Assembly: GCA_021299185.1 (NCBI GenBank)
Contig: JAJTHZ010000034.1
Location: forward strand, 1-40,642
Origin: Lysobacteraceae bacterium
GTDB taxonomy: Bacteria; Pseudomonadota; Gammaproteobacteria; Xanthomonadales; Ahniellaceae
Direction of reading: 5' to 3'
Length of the DNA: 40,642 bases
A program made the translations under genes and the position numbers. Within the stretch, counting starts at the first letter, position 1. Every line of letters starts with the position of its first letter. Below the pieces are notes generated by a model, which was not told the DNA's origin, did no database searches, and worked only from the letters and a program-made list of their open reading frames with translations. This document shows, one piece after another, positions 31,980 to 40,642 of the stretch.

Positions 31980-32876
31980 TCAGTCGATGATGATGCCGGC
32001 GAGCCGGCGCAGTGCCTCGGCGTACTTCGCGGCCGTGCCCTCGATCACCTCGCGCGGCAGGCGCGGGCCCGGCGCGGTCTTGTTCCAGGGCTGGGTCTCC
32101 AGCCAGTCGCGCACGAACTGCTTGTCGTAGCTCGGCGGGCTGGTACCGACGCGGTACTCGTCGGCCGGCCAGAAGCGCGACGAGTCCGGGGTCAGCATCT
32201 CGTCCATCACGCGCAGCGTGCCGTCCGCGTCGAGGCCGAACTCCAGCTTGGTGTCGGCGATCAGGATCCCGCGCTCGGCGGCGTAAGCTGCGGCGAAGCG
32301 GTACACGGCGAGCGTGGCCGCGCGCACCCGCTCGGCGAGGTCGGCACCGATCAGCGCCACCACGCGGTCGAAGTCGATGTTCTCGTCGTGCGCGCCGACC
32401 GCCGCCTTGGTCGACGGCGTGAACACCGGCTCGGGCAGGCGCTCCGCCTGGCGCAGGCCAGGCGGCAGCCGGATCCCGCTCACCGCGCCCGTGGCCTGGT
32501 AGTCCTTCCAGCCGGACCCGATGAGGTAACCGCGCGCGATCGCCTCCACCGGCAGCGCCTTCAGGCGCCGCGCGACCACGCTGCGCCGCGCGTACGCGCG
32601 CAGGTCGACGCCGGCCGGCAGCACGCTCGCGACGTCGGTGCCGGTGAGGTGGTTGGGCAGCAGGTGCGCGGTCTTGTCGAACCAGAAGTTCGAGATCTGG
32701 GTCAGCATCTCGCCCTTGCCCGGGATCGGGTCCGGCAGCACCACGTCGAAGGCCGACAGGCGGTCGGTGGCCACGATCAGCAGGCGCTCGCCCGGCAGCG
32801 CGTATACGTCGCGCACCTTGCCGCGATGGATGCGTTCCAGGCCCGGCAGGTTGGAATCGAGCAGGGTGGTCGGCAC
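31980..32876 (-). CDS. purC: Phosphoribosylaminoimidazole-succinocarboxamide synthase
   Basis: A 298-residue SAICAR synthase of the long form. It joins aspartate to CAIR using ATP in purine synthesis, in the cytoplasm. The GTG start at 32876 (behind GGAG) gives the expected N-terminus [16 protein letters not shown]; longer in-frame starts would run into the divergent gene. Typical segments are [56 protein letters not shown] and [12 protein letters not shown]. It is divergent from the cytochrome gene with 79 nt between starts. Confidence 0.96.
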   Translation of the reverse strand: MPTTLLDSNLPGLERIHRGKVRDVYALPGERLLIVATDRLSAFDVVLPDPIPGKGEMLTQISNFWFDKTAHLLPNHLTGTDVASVLPAGVDLRAYARRSVVARRLKALPVEAIARGYLIGSGWKDYQATGAVSGIRLPPGLRQAERLPEPVFTPSTKAAVGAHDENIDFDRVVALIGADLAERVRAATLAVYRFAAAYAAERGILIADTKLEFGLDADGTLRVMDEMLTPDSSRFWPADEYRVGTSPPSYDKQFVRDWLETQPWNKTAPGPRLPREVIEGTAAKYAEALRRLAGIIID

Positions 32877-32955
32877 GGCAGGCTCCGGCGGGGCGAACCC
32901 CGATTGTAGCGTCCGACGGGGCCTCCACCGGGCCGCTGCTAGACTCCGCGCCGCC

Positions 32956-33261
32956 ATGCGAAGCCTGTTGCCCCTGCTGTTGTGCCTGCCCGCGTCGGTG
33001 CTCGCCGCGCCCGACGTCCCGCCCCCCGCCCAGCTCGGCCTGTGCGCCGCCTGCCACCGCGACGACGGTCGCGCCGGCGAACCCGGCGTGCCGCGCATCG
33101 CCGGCCAGGACGAAACCTACCTGCGCGATGCCCTGAACGCCTACCGCCGCGGCAAGCGCGACCACAGCGCGATGCGCGCCATCGCCGGCGCGCTCAGTGA
33201 CCGCGACGTCGAGGACTTCGCGCGCTGGTACAGCACCCGGCCGGCCTGCCCGCCGCCGTGA
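32956..33261 (+). CDS. Small class I c-type cytochrome
   Basis: A 101-residue exported monohaem cytochrome. The signal peptide is about 1-18 ([14 protein letters not shown]). The haem site is CAACH (Cys30, Cys33, His34) and the likely distal ligand is the Met of [31 protein letters not shown] is typical of cytochromes c4/c5 and cytochrome c553-type domains in the periplasm. The last bases overlap the GTG of the next gene (GTGA), so the two are translated together. Confidence 0.92.
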   Translation: MRSLLPLLLCLPASVLAAPDVPPPAQLGLCAACHRDDGRAGEPGVPRIAGQDETYLRDALNAYRRGKRDHSAMRAIAGALSDRDVEDFARWYSTRPACPPP

Positions 33262-34010
33262 AGCGCTGGCTGGGCAAGCTCGTCGGCGGCCTGCTCGGAT
33301 TCGCCGTGACACGGCACCCGATCGGGCTGGCGATCGGCGTGGCGATCGGGCATGCCTGGGACGCCGGCCTGCTGGATCACTTCAAGCCCGCGCCCGGCCG
33401 CCGCGAGGGTGCCTTCGTGGTGCCGCTGTTCGAACTCGCGGGCTTCGTGGCCAAGGTCGATGGACGCGTCTCCGAGGCCGAAGTCGCCGAGGGCGAGCGC
33501 CTGCTGGACCGCCTGCAACTGACCGGCCGCAAGCGCCGCGAGGCGGTCAACGCCTTCTCGCGCGGCCGCGAGGGCCGCATCGACCCGGAAGCCTGCGCGC
33601 GCTCGCTGCGCGCCTTCGCCGGCTTCTCCGGCGACTTCAAGGCCGTGCTGCTGGACGTGCTGGCGGGCATCGGCTGCGCCGACGGCGCGCTCGATGCGCG
33701 CGCTCGGCGCCTGATCGAACTCACCGCGCAGGCGCTGGACTTCGACGCCGCCGTGCTGGAGCAGATCCTCGCCCGCCGTCGCGGCGGCGGCGCGCAGGGC
33801 CATGCGGTCGAGGATCCCTACGCCGTGCTCGGCGTGGCCCGCGACGCCGACGACGAGGCCGTGCGCGCCGCCTACCGCCGGCTGATCGCGCAGCACCATC
33901 CCGATCGCCTCGGCGACGTCGATGCCGCGGCCCGCACCGCCGCCGAGGCCGAGGCCTCGCGCATCAACGCCGCGTGGGAACTGATCCGCGCGCGGCGCGG
34001 CCTGAAGTAA
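33258..34010 (+). CDS. DjlA-like TerB plus J-domain protein
   Basis: A 250-residue protein starting at GTG in a 4-nt overlap with the cytochrome gene. The N-terminal hydrophobic segment (about 9-32, GGLLGFAVTRHPIGLAIGVAIG) may anchor it. A TerB-like helical domain follows (about 52-172; AKVDGRVSEAEV, CADGALDARARRLI) and then a C-terminal J domain with DPYAVLGVARDADDEAVRAAYRRL and the HPD triad (214-216), ending in the AWELIRARRGLK helix. DjlA proteins are membrane co-chaperones that stimulate DnaK. The pairing with a cytochrome is of unclear meaning. Confidence 0.92.
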   Translation: MKRWLGKLVGGLLGFAVTRHPIGLAIGVAIGHAWDAGLLDHFKPAPGRREGAFVVPLFELAGFVAKVDGRVSEAEVAEGERLLDRLQLTGRKRREAVNAFSRGREGRIDPEACARSLRAFAGFSGDFKAVLLDVLAGIGCADGALDARARRLIELTAQALDFDAAVLEQILARRRGGGAQGHAVEDPYAVLGVARDADDEAVRAAYRRLIAQHHPDRLGDVDAAARTAAEAEASRINAAWELIRARRGLK

Positions 34011-34025
34011 TCCGGAGTGAAGTCC

Positions 34026-34154
34026 ATGCGCCAGCAGCCCGTCATCGCCCCCTCCATCCTGTCCGCCGACTTCGCGTGCCTCGGTGATGAAGTGAACACC
34101 GTGCTGAAGGCAGGTGCGGACTGGGGCGAGGCGAGAATTGCCGCGATGCGTTGA
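34026..34154 (+). pseudogene. 5' remnant of a duplicated rpe
   Basis: The frame encodes 42 residues. The first 33 ([20 protein letters not shown]...KAGADW) match the start of the intact rpe at 34249 with a few substitutions, over about 100 bp of clear DNA similarity. After that the match breaks off, and the last residues (RIAAMR, then stop) resemble the rpe C-terminal IAAMR. This would fit a full duplicate that lost its middle. It could not make a working enzyme. Confidence 0.8.
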
Positions 34155-34198
34155 AGCGCATCGCGGCCCGCCGAGCGCCCGGCCATGGATGGCCGGGC
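34140..34198 (+). other. Two adjacent hairpins upstream of rpe
   Basis: Hairpin 1: GCCGCGATGCG (34140-34150) with CGCATCGCGGC (34157-34167), an 11-bp perfect stem. Hairpin 2: GCCCGGCCA (34177-34185) with TGGCCGGGC (34190-34198). They span the end of the rpe remnant and lie 51 nt before the rpe ATG. No T run follows, so they may be remnants, a repeat element, or a leader structure. Confidence 0.55.
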
Positions 34199-34248
34199 CG
34201 GAGCACCACACCAGGGACGGTTCCTGCGGCTTTTCGAGGACGACATCC

Positions 34249-34914
34249 ATGCGCCAGCCACCCGTGATCGCCCCCTCCATCCTGTCCGCCAACTTCGCAC
34301 GGCTGGGCGACGAAGTGAACGCCGTGCTGAAGGCAGGCGCGGATTGGGTGCACTTCGACGTGATGGACAACCACTACGTCCCCAACCTGACCATCGGCCC
34401 GCTGGTCTGCGAAGCCCTGCGCAAGCACGGCATCAGCGCGCCGATCGACGTGCACCTGATGGTCAAGCCGGTCGACCGCATCGTCCCCGACTTCGCCAAG
34501 GCCGGCGCCACCCTGATCTCGTTCCACCCCGAGGCCAGCGAGCACGTCGACCGCACGATCCAGTTGATCCGCAGCCACGGCTGCCAGGTCGGGCTGGTAT
34601 TCAACCCGGCCACGCCGCTGTCGTGGCTGGACCACACGCTGGACCAGCTCGACCTCGTGCTGATCATGTCGGTCAACCCCGGCTACGGCGGGCAGTCCTT
34701 CATTCCGTCCGCGCTGGACAAGCTGCGCGGCGTGCGCGAGCGCATCGACTGCAGCGGCCGCGCCGTGCGCCTCGAGATCGACGGCGGCGTCAAGGCCGAC
34801 AACATCGGCGAGATCGCGCGCGCCGGCGCCGACACCTTCGTCGCCGGCTCGGCGATCTTCAACGCCAAGGACTACGCGGCGACGATCGCCGCGATGCGGG
34901 CGGCGATCGGCTGA
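34249..34914 (+). CDS. rpe: Ribulose-phosphate 3-epimerase
   Basis: A 221-residue TIM-barrel enzyme that interconverts ribulose 5-phosphate and xylulose 5-phosphate (pentose phosphate pathway, cytoplasm). The metal-site residues are all present: His35 and Asp37 in WVHFDVMD, His69 in DVHLMV, Asp178 in [17 protein letters not shown] and the phosphate-binding AGSAIF near the end are also typical. The ATG follows GAGGA. The upstream 220 nt hold a partial copy of its own start and two hairpins, so its expression may depend on the J-domain gene's promoter. Confidence 0.96.
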   Translation: MRQPPVIAPSILSANFARLGDEVNAVLKAGADWVHFDVMDNHYVPNLTIGPLVCEALRKHGISAPIDVHLMVKPVDRIVPDFAKAGATLISFHPEASEHVDRTIQLIRSHGCQVGLVFNPATPLSWLDHTLDQLDLVLIMSVNPGYGGQSFIPSALDKLRGVRERIDCSGRAVRLEIDGGVKADNIGEIARAGADTFVAGSAIFNAKDYAATIAAMRAAIG

Positions 34915-35079
34915 GCCGCTCGCAGACAAACCGCGTATCGGTGGTCGTAATGATGTGGCCGGGATCGGAAACCTGCTTGACCTTGCTTCAGCGGTGGTCT
35001 CGAAGGTAACCTCCTGACCCGCGTCGGTTGAGGCGTAGGCCGCGGTGGCCAGGGGACCGGCGGACTTGGAGGATCGCTC

Positions 35080-38000
35080 ATGAAGAGCAACTCAAGACGG
35101 ACCTTGATTGGCGTGGCTTGGACACGAAACGCCCGGGAGCCGGCTGCCTGCCGTGGCGCCAGTGCGTCTTGCACCGCCCTCCATGCGCGAAAGTGGCGGC
35201 GTAGCGCCGCACTTGCCCTGGCCTTCCTGGTGCTTCCGGCCACTGTGGCCGCCCAGTTGACTACCGACGCAGCGCACGCCGAGTGTCCTCCGGGCACCGT
35301 GAACTGTGGACCCCCCGCGACCGAGTGGGATGCCTCCGACTCGGTCGGCGCAACCCCCGGCGAGTTCCGGGTCGACGAAAGCGGTGCGGCGACCTACCGT
35401 GTCCCGATCGTCACAGCCCCCGCGAGCGGCGGCTACGCGCCCGGAATCGCACTGGATTACAGCAGCCGTGCGCCACATGGGCCGATGGGCCCAGGCTGGT
35501 CCATCAGTGGGGTGTCCTCCATTGCACGGTGCAGGCGCCACCGCGAGTTTGGCGACAGCGAAGTTCCCGGCAGTCCGCTGAGGGCGGTCGATTTCTCCGA
35601 CACCGACGCGTTCTGCCTCGATGGTCAGCGGCTGCTGCCCGCAGCAGATTCTGGGCAATGTCCTGCGCGTGCAGGAGCGACAGTTCTTGAGTCCTACCGA
35701 ACGGAACTGGAAAGCTGGCGTCGCGCCTGCGCCTATCGCGAGACGGGCGGCGCGGTGACGTCTGGCCCCACATTCTGGCTGGTGCAGCAGCGTGAAGGCG
35801 GCCTGCTGGAGTTCGGCACCACGGGCGACAGCCGCGTCCTCCCGTTTCGACTTGAGGGCCTTGCGTGGCAACGCCGAACCGATCGGGTCGCTACATGGTT
35901 GCTCGCCCGCAGCAGCGATCCGAGCGGCAATTTCGTCGCCTATGAATGGGACCAGCCGGCGGACGGTTCGAATGTGGAAGGCGACGTGGTGCTTCTTCGC
36001 ATTCGCTACACCGGTAACGCGCGCGCGGTACCAGCTGTGGAGCCGTACAATCGGATCGAATTCGAGTACGAAGAGCACAGCTACGAGTCAACCCGTTTCG
36101 ATCTGCAAGCTGGCAGCATCTCTCGGGTCATCCGACGACTCCGTGATGTCGTGTCCTACGCGCTTCCCGGTCAGGGCGCAGGCGGAACGGCCGCTGAGGT
36201 TCGCCGCTACCGGCTCGCGTACGCCAGCGCAAGCAACGGCAGTCGGCTTGATCGCCTGACGTCGATCACCGAGTGTGCGCCGCGCATCGGCGCCACAGTG
36301 GGGCAGACGACATGCTACCCGCCGACGACCTTCGAGTGGTTCGGTAACGCGTTCCAGCTGACGCCGCGGGTGCCCGAGACGTTCGGAACGTCACTGAACT
36401 CGGAATGGGCGCGTCTCGGCAGGTCGGTCGACTCCAAGCAGGGCGACGTCGACGGCGACGGGCTTCCTGACCTCGTCTGGATCGCGAATCTTGATCCCAA
36501 TGTCACGGGAGCAGGGCGTTTCCGCGTGCGGATCAGCGAATCGACCGGCGATACCCTCATTGAACCGCTTGCCACGCCGGTCGAGATCGTACGCGGCAAC
36601 GTGGGAAATGACGCAGGCGCAATCCGAAACGCGAGATTCGGGAATGCATGGTTCCTGTTCGACTTCAACGGCGACGGTCGCGACGATCTATTGCGTACGC
36701 GTACCGTCCAGGTGCCGCAGGGATTTCAGGCATCGACCTGGCAGGTACACCTCGCGACGCTTGACAATCTCTCCGGCCGCTGGACATTCACGAACACGGG
36801 TATCGACACCGGGGTGCCCTCGGACTTCGATTCGGACGCGCGCTTCGGCGACTTCGACGGCGACGGCCTGCCCGACTTGGTCGTGGTCAACTTCACGGGC
36901 GCGGTGGGCGCGCGGGTGGCTGGCACTCCACGGTGGTTCCGCCTCGTCCGTTCTCCCGCAAACGGCCTGGTCTACCGTTTCCAGACCGCTGCCGGCGCCG
37001 ACGGCCCCCGAAACGTCGAACTGCTACGGGGCGGCAACCCGGTATCGGTCACCCTCACCGCCCAACGTCGGCGCCCTATTGACACGGTGGACTTGAACGG
37101 CGACGGGCGCTCCGATTTGCTGGTACCGCTGCAGATCGCCGGGACCAACGCTTGCAATGCAACGATCGACTGGTACGCGTTCGTCTCTGAAGGACCGACC
37201 GCCAACGGCACGATCCGTTTCGTCGAATACGACTACATCGGCCGGGTCGCCAATCCAGGTCAGTCGCCATCGGGGAACGGACTTTCGATCTTCCCCGGAG
37301 AGGGTTGCGAAGGAGCCGGCAGTGTCCAGACCGCCGACCTGAACGGCGATGGCTTGCCGGAACTTCTGGTGCGCACAGCCGACAAGGAATGGCGCTGGCG
37401 CACCAACCTCGGGTCGACCTCGGGCGGCGCTGCGGCCGCCTTTGGCGATTTCAAGTTGCCCAGCAGCAGCAGCCCGCTCAATGTGGGCGCCGACGGTTTC
37501 GGCGATCGGGTGTACTTCTTCGATGTCAACGGCGATGGTCGCGCCGACGTGGTCTATCCAAAGACCGTGAGCAGCAACATCGGCTGCGGCGCGACGACAA
37601 CCTACCCCTGGATGGTCCGCCGCTGGGGTGGTGCGCAATGGGGTGACGAAGAGGAGTGGATCGCTCCTGGCTTCGAACGCTGTCAGCAGATCGGCGCACC
37701 GCCGACGCTCGCGGCAACCTTCACCGTCGACCTCGATGCCAACGGTGGGGTCGACTTGCTGCGCGCCGGCAACTGGAACGGGTCGAACACCCTGCTCGTC
37801 GCGCGGGGTCTCAACCTGACCACCGGCGACCGGATCGCGCGGATCGTCAACGGGCTCGGTTCGGAAACCCAGATTCAATACCTTCAGCTCACTGCTGCGC
37901 CCGGCTATACCCGCCGTTTCGACGCGCCCAATGCGATCTGGGGCTACGGCTCGCCTGTGTTCGAAGTCGCGAGTCCGATGTATGTAGTGGTGAAGGCCGA

Positions 38001-40642
38001 ATCGTCGGCGCCGACGGAGTCGGTGGCCGGGCAACCCGAGACCGGCCCCGCGTCGCTGGCGGCCGTGCAGTACAAGTACACAGGTGCGCGCCTGCAAGCC
38101 GGCGGCCGCGGCTTCCTTGGATTCGCCAGCGTGCAGACCTTCGATCTTCAGAACAAGATCGAGACCACCACCGCGTACTGCCAGAACTTCCCATTCACGG
38201 GGCGGCCCGCATGGACGCAGGCACGAAAGATCGTGACGTTGCCGACCGATCCCGAGTTCTGCGCGCTCAATCCCGGGCATCCGGACTGCCGGATCGACAT
38301 TTGTCCGACGTGCCGACCGGCCGAAGCCCCGAGCCCAGTCGCCGCGACCACCACCACGACATGCGCTGCGTTGCCAGAGCCGAGCGGCGAGTTCCAGCTC
38401 GGCATCCTCAGCTTGCAACGCAGCACCTGGCAGTCCACACCAGCGTTCAGCGGAACATCCGGCAGTACGCCGTTCTTCGTGTCCCTCGGATCGTCCACCG
38501 AGACGATCTACCGCAGTCCGGAAAGCGATGCGGCAGACTCGGCGCCGACCGGCCCCAGCGGTCGCGGCAGCCATCGAGTGGAGACCAGCTACGAATACGA
38601 CACCTTCGGCAACCCGAGCACGGTTGGCGTGGTCACCCACGACGACAGCGTCTCGCCGTCGGCGATCGTGGAAACACTGACCACCACGACGAGCTTTTCC
38701 AACGATGCCGCGAGTTGGCGGATCGGTCGTCCGCTCTCCGTCACCATCACCAGCAATCGCCCGGACAACGATCCGCTGACCACGGATTCGCGCACGCGCA
38801 CCACGGCGTTCGAGTACGACGTGGCTACGGGTGTGCTGACCGACGAAATCGAAGAGCCCTCAGGCAGTGCATCGCTCTACCTTCGCACGGCTTACGTGTT
38901 GGACAGCTTCGGCAATCGCACGGCGACCTACCGCTGCAGCAACCGGATGCCGACGCGCAGTGCGTGCATCGACCTCAGTACCCTACGCCAGCGCGGTGAC
39001 CCCAGCGATCCGACCTATGTCCATCGCTATCAGGGCACGACGTTCGATCCACTAGGACGTTATCCGACGGCGACGACCTTACCCTTCTTCGGGCCGGCGT
39101 CGGCCAACGAGGTGCGCACGGCGACCGCAACCGCGGTCATTGCGCGCAACGCCTTGGGCAGCGCGACCCAGGCTCAGGACGCGAATGCTGTCGCGACGTT
39201 TTCGAGCTTCGGTTCGCTCGGCCGAGAACGCTTCGGACGCAGCAGCACGGGCGGCTTCCAACGGCAGATTTACGCTTGGTGCAGCAGCGCGCCGACACGG
39301 CCAACGAACACGCCCGGCGTTGCCTGCCCTGGTTCGGCCGTGTTCCGAATGGAGCGCCAGTCCACGGCAGCAGCGCAGGGTCAATCCGGCGACATCGCGC
39401 CCCGGGCTTACGCGTATTTCGACCGGCTCGGCCGCGAAGTTCTCACGCTCACGCGCGTTTTCCAGCCCGCCAGTGGCGGCAGCACGCGCTGGTCGGCGAC
39501 CCGCACGACGTACGACGCGCTGGGACGCGTCGCCACCACGAGCGTGCCTTACCTCAGCGCAGGTCCGTCGGCCGCCGACCCCGAGGCGCCCGCGTCCGGC
39601 AGCCTCGGTTCGGTCGCGAAGGCGAGCCTGAAGTACAGCGTCGCGTCGCGGATCGTGCGCGAAACCCGCCCTGAAAGCGCAAACAGCACGCTCAAGCTGA
39701 GCTACGACGCGACCGCCCGTGAGGTCAGGGCGACGACCCAGCGCACGGCGACCGAGAGCTTCATCGTGGCCGAGCGCAAGAACGCGCTGGGCGAGACCGA
39801 GCGGATCGAAGACGCCACGGCCTTCGTTCAGACCTTCGACTACGCGCCGTTCGGAACCTTGGAGAAGGTTTCGCGCACGCCCGATGCGACCAGCAGCCCC
39901 AACGTGCGCAACGTCGACATCGTGACCCGCATGCAGTTCGACACGCGCGGACGCAAGGTGGGCCTGATCGATCCAGACAAGGGTGCGTGGACCTATACCT
40001 ACAACGCGCTCGGCGAGTTGATCACGCAGGTTGATGCCAAGGGGCAGACCACGCGTCTTGACTATGACGCGCTCGGCAGGTTGTGGCGGCGCAGCGAGCA
40101 GCGCCTCGTCGGCGGTACCCTGATCAGCGAAAGTCTGTCGACCTGGGAGTACGACACGGCAGACGCCATCGTCGTACCTGGCGTTTCCTTCACCTGCGAG
40201 CAGCGCGGCACGGCCCCGCCCGCCGACACCGCGGGCAGCTTCGTGCTTGGTGCTTTGGCGGTAGAGCAGGACAGCCTTTCGCAATACCGCCGCGAGCACC
40301 GCTACGACACGCTGGCGCGGCGGACCAAGACGCACACGCGGATCGACGGCGAGTGGTTCACGGAGTGTGCGACCTACGACCGCTACGGGCGGGCCAAGCA
40401 GTCGTTCGACGCCAGTGGCGAGGGCGTTGCGAACGAGTATTCGCCGGAAGGCTACGTGCTGCGCATTCGCGAGGCGGGAACGATCACCGCCCCGAGCACC
40501 ACCGGGCCGATCCTGTGGGAGCGCCTCGACAGCGATGCGCGCGGCAACGTGACGCGGGAGCGGCTGGCGGGCGCGGCGTCGATGGAAACGACGCGGGTCT
40601 ACAACCCGGCGACTGGACGGCTGGAGAGCCTGTACACCAGCG
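35080..40642 (+). CDS. Giant SpvB/FG-GAP/TcdB-mid/RHS-repeat protein (3' end beyond window)
   Basis: An uninterrupted frame of 1854 codons runs to the window edge. The ATG lies behind GGAGGA. A signal segment (about 41-58, AALALAFLVLPATVAAQ) follows a long basic N-terminus. Then come an SpvB-type domain (GEFRVDESGAATYRVPI, GPMGPGWSISG, about 85-250) and FG-GAP/VCBS calcium-type motifs: DVDGDGLPD at 456, DFNGDGRDD at 528, DFDGDGLPD at 591, DLNGDGRSD at 671, DLNGDGLPE at 753, DVNGDGRAD at 815. A TcdB-middle region (ARIVNGLGSETQIQY, GGRGFLGF) and RHS repeats from about 1478 (YDALGRV, YNALGEL, YDALGRL) complete it. This is the layout of TcB/TcC-like cocoon proteins that enclose a C-terminal toxin, or of large RHS surface proteins. 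The variable tip and any immunity gene lie outside. Third codon positions look less GC-biased than in neighbouring genes, hinting at transfer. Confidence 0.88.
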   Translation, partial: MKSNSRRTLIGVAWTRNAREPAACRGASASCTALHARKWRRSAALALAFLVLPATVAAQLTTDAAHAECPPGTVNCGPPATEWDASDSVGATPGEFRVDESGAATYRVPIVTAPASGGYAPGIALDYSSRAPHGPMGPGWSISGVSSIARCRRHREFGDSEVPGSPLRAVDFSDTDAFCLDGQRLLPAADSGQCPARAGATVLESYRTELESWRRACAYRETGGAVTSGPTFWLVQQREGGLLEFGTTGDSRVLPFRLEGLAWQRRTDRVATWLLARSSDPSGNFVAYEWDQPADGSNVEGDVVLLRIRYTGNARAVPAVEPYNRIEFEYEEHSYESTRFDLQAGSISRVIRRLRDVVSYALPGQGAGGTAAEVRRYRLAYASASNGSRLDRLTSITECAPRIGATVGQTTCYPPTTFEWFGNAFQLTPRVPETFGTSLNSEWARLGRSVDSKQGDVDGDGLPDLVWIANLDPNVTGAGRFRVRISESTGDTLIEPLATPVEIVRGNVGNDAGAIRNARFGNAWFLFDFNGDGRDDLLRTRTVQVPQGFQASTWQVHLATLDNLSGRWTFTNTGIDTGVPSDFDSDARFGDFDGDGLPDLVVVNFTGAVGARVAGTPRWFRLVRSPANGLVYRFQTAAGADGPRNVELLRGGNPVSVTLTAQRRRPIDTVDLNGDGRSDLLVPLQIAGTNACNATIDWYAFVSEGPTANGTIRFVEYDYIGRVANPGQSPSGNGLSIFPGEGCEGAGSVQTADLNGDGLPELLVRTADKEWRWRTNLGSTSGGAAAAFGDFKLPSSSSPLNVGADGFGDRVYFFDVNGDGRADVVYPKTVSSNIGCGATTTYPWMVRRWGGAQWGDEEEWIAPGFERCQQIGAPPTLAATFTVDLDANGGVDLLRAGNWNGSNTLLVARGLNLTTGDRIARIVNGLGSETQIQYLQLTAAPGYTRRFDAPNAIWGYGSPVFEVASPMYVVVKAESSAPTESVAGQPETGPASLAAVQYKYTGARLQAGGRGFLGFASVQTFDLQNKIETTTAYCQNFPFTGRPAWTQARKIVTLPTDPEFCALNPGHPDCRIDICPTCRPAEAPSPVAATTTTTCAALPEPSGEFQLGILSLQRSTWQSTPAFSGTSGSTPFFVSLGSSTETIYRSPESDAADSAPTGPSGRGSHRVETSYEYDTFGNPSTVGVVTHDDSVSPSAIVETLTTTTSFSNDAASWRIGRPLSVTITSNRPDNDPLTTDSRTRTTAFEYDVATGVLTDEIEEPSGSASLYLRTAYVLDSFGNRTATYRCSNRMPTRSACIDLSTLRQRGDPSDPTYVHRYQGTTFDPLGRYPTATTLPFFGPASANEVRTATATAVIARNALGSATQAQDANAVATFSSFGSLGRERFGRSSTGGFQRQIYAWCSSAPTRPTNTPGVACPGSAVFRMERQSTAAAQGQSGDIAPRAYAYFDRLGREVLTLTRVFQPASGGSTRWSATRTTYDALGRVATTSVPYLSAGPSAADPEAPASGSLGSVAKASLKYSVASRIVRETRPESANSTLKLSYDATAREVRATTQRTATESFIVAERKNALGETERIEDATAFVQTFDYAPFGTLEKVSRTPDATSSPNVRNVDIVTRMQFDTRGRKVGLIDPDKGAWTYTYNALGELITQVDAKGQTTRLDYDALGRLWRRSEQRLVGGTLISESLSTWEYDTADAIVVPGVSFTCEQRGTAPPADTAGSFVLGALAVEQDSLSQYRREHRYDTLARRTKTHTRIDGEWFTECATYDRYGRAKQSFDASGEGVANEYSPEGYVLRIREAGTITAPSTTGPILWERLDSDARGNVTRERLAGAASMETTRVYNPATGRLESLYTS

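Noticed and set aside
34026..34154. Functional leader-peptide attenuator for rpe
   Set aside because: No run of regulatory codons and no T-tract terminator; clear similarity to the rpe start makes a duplication remnant the better call. Regulatory effects are left open as a finding.
1..40642. tRNA, rRNA, insertion sequences or attachment sites
   Set aside because: None could be recognised by reading: no transposase-like frame, no tRNA arms with the conserved TTCGA loop in context, no rRNA segments.

Overview
The window is very GC-rich bacterial DNA. The codon use, the purC / cytochrome c / J-domain / rpe housekeeping block, the short palindromic repeats with a GTAGGAGC core, and several small secreted proteins ending in FANGFEP all fit a gammaproteobacterium of the Lysobacterales (Xanthomonadales), perhaps Rhodanobacteraceae-like. 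This placement is inferred; there is no rRNA or other marker in the window.

Region 1 (1-19556) is the unusual part. It has two copies of the same regulatory pair, an ECF sigma factor followed 4 nt later by a membrane Hanks-type Ser/Thr kinase (1-1944 and 12937-15763, minus strand). Each pair diverges from plus-strand genes for large secreted fibre-like proteins. Five of these (2354-4321, 4661-7321, 7490-9580, 9984-12914, 15921-18095) share a signal peptide, a common N-terminal module, 15-residue Gly-rich beta-roll-type repeats, a conserved two-cysteine module and a C-terminal peptidase S74 intramolecular chaperone. One of them also carries a collagen-like stretch. A sixth (18501-19556) has the N-terminal half only, with a different Cys-rich end. 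Three S74 genes are each followed, with a 4-nt stop/start overlap, by a small exported protein ending in [11 protein letters not shown]. A fourth FANGFEP protein opens the first transcription unit. One S74 gene (2354-4321) is broken by an in-frame TGA.

A shared element of the form TGATAGG-N16-CGTA lies upstream of all five inferred transcription units in this region (1969, 7414, 9908, 15821, 18424), always with 23 nt between box starts. It has the layout of an ECF promoter. In both sigma factors the acidic DAED-type motif of region 2.2 is replaced by GATE or GPTD. This suggests that kinase phosphorylation of the Thr switches the sigma on. My working model is a kinase-gated ECF regulon for a family of modular trimeric surface fibres.

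Region 2 (19620-30288) starts with a GtrB-type glycosyltransferase on the minus strand. A plus-strand set follows: VolA/Pla-1-type lipase lipoprotein, DUF1302 outer-membrane barrel, DUF1329 protein, terminator, YCF48-like protein, and RND/MMPL transporter. This set recurs in other proteobacteria and probably handles hydrophobic envelope substrates. Two 60-bp palindromic repeats close it.

Region 3 (30533-34914) holds a minus-strand block purC - Mpo1/DUF962 - EamA transporter, then divergent cytochrome c - TerB/J-domain protein, and rpe. A 5' remnant of a duplicated rpe sits just upstream of the intact gene.

Region 4 (35080-40642) is the first 1854 codons of a giant SpvB / FG-GAP / TcdB-mid / RHS-repeat secreted protein that continues past the window edge.
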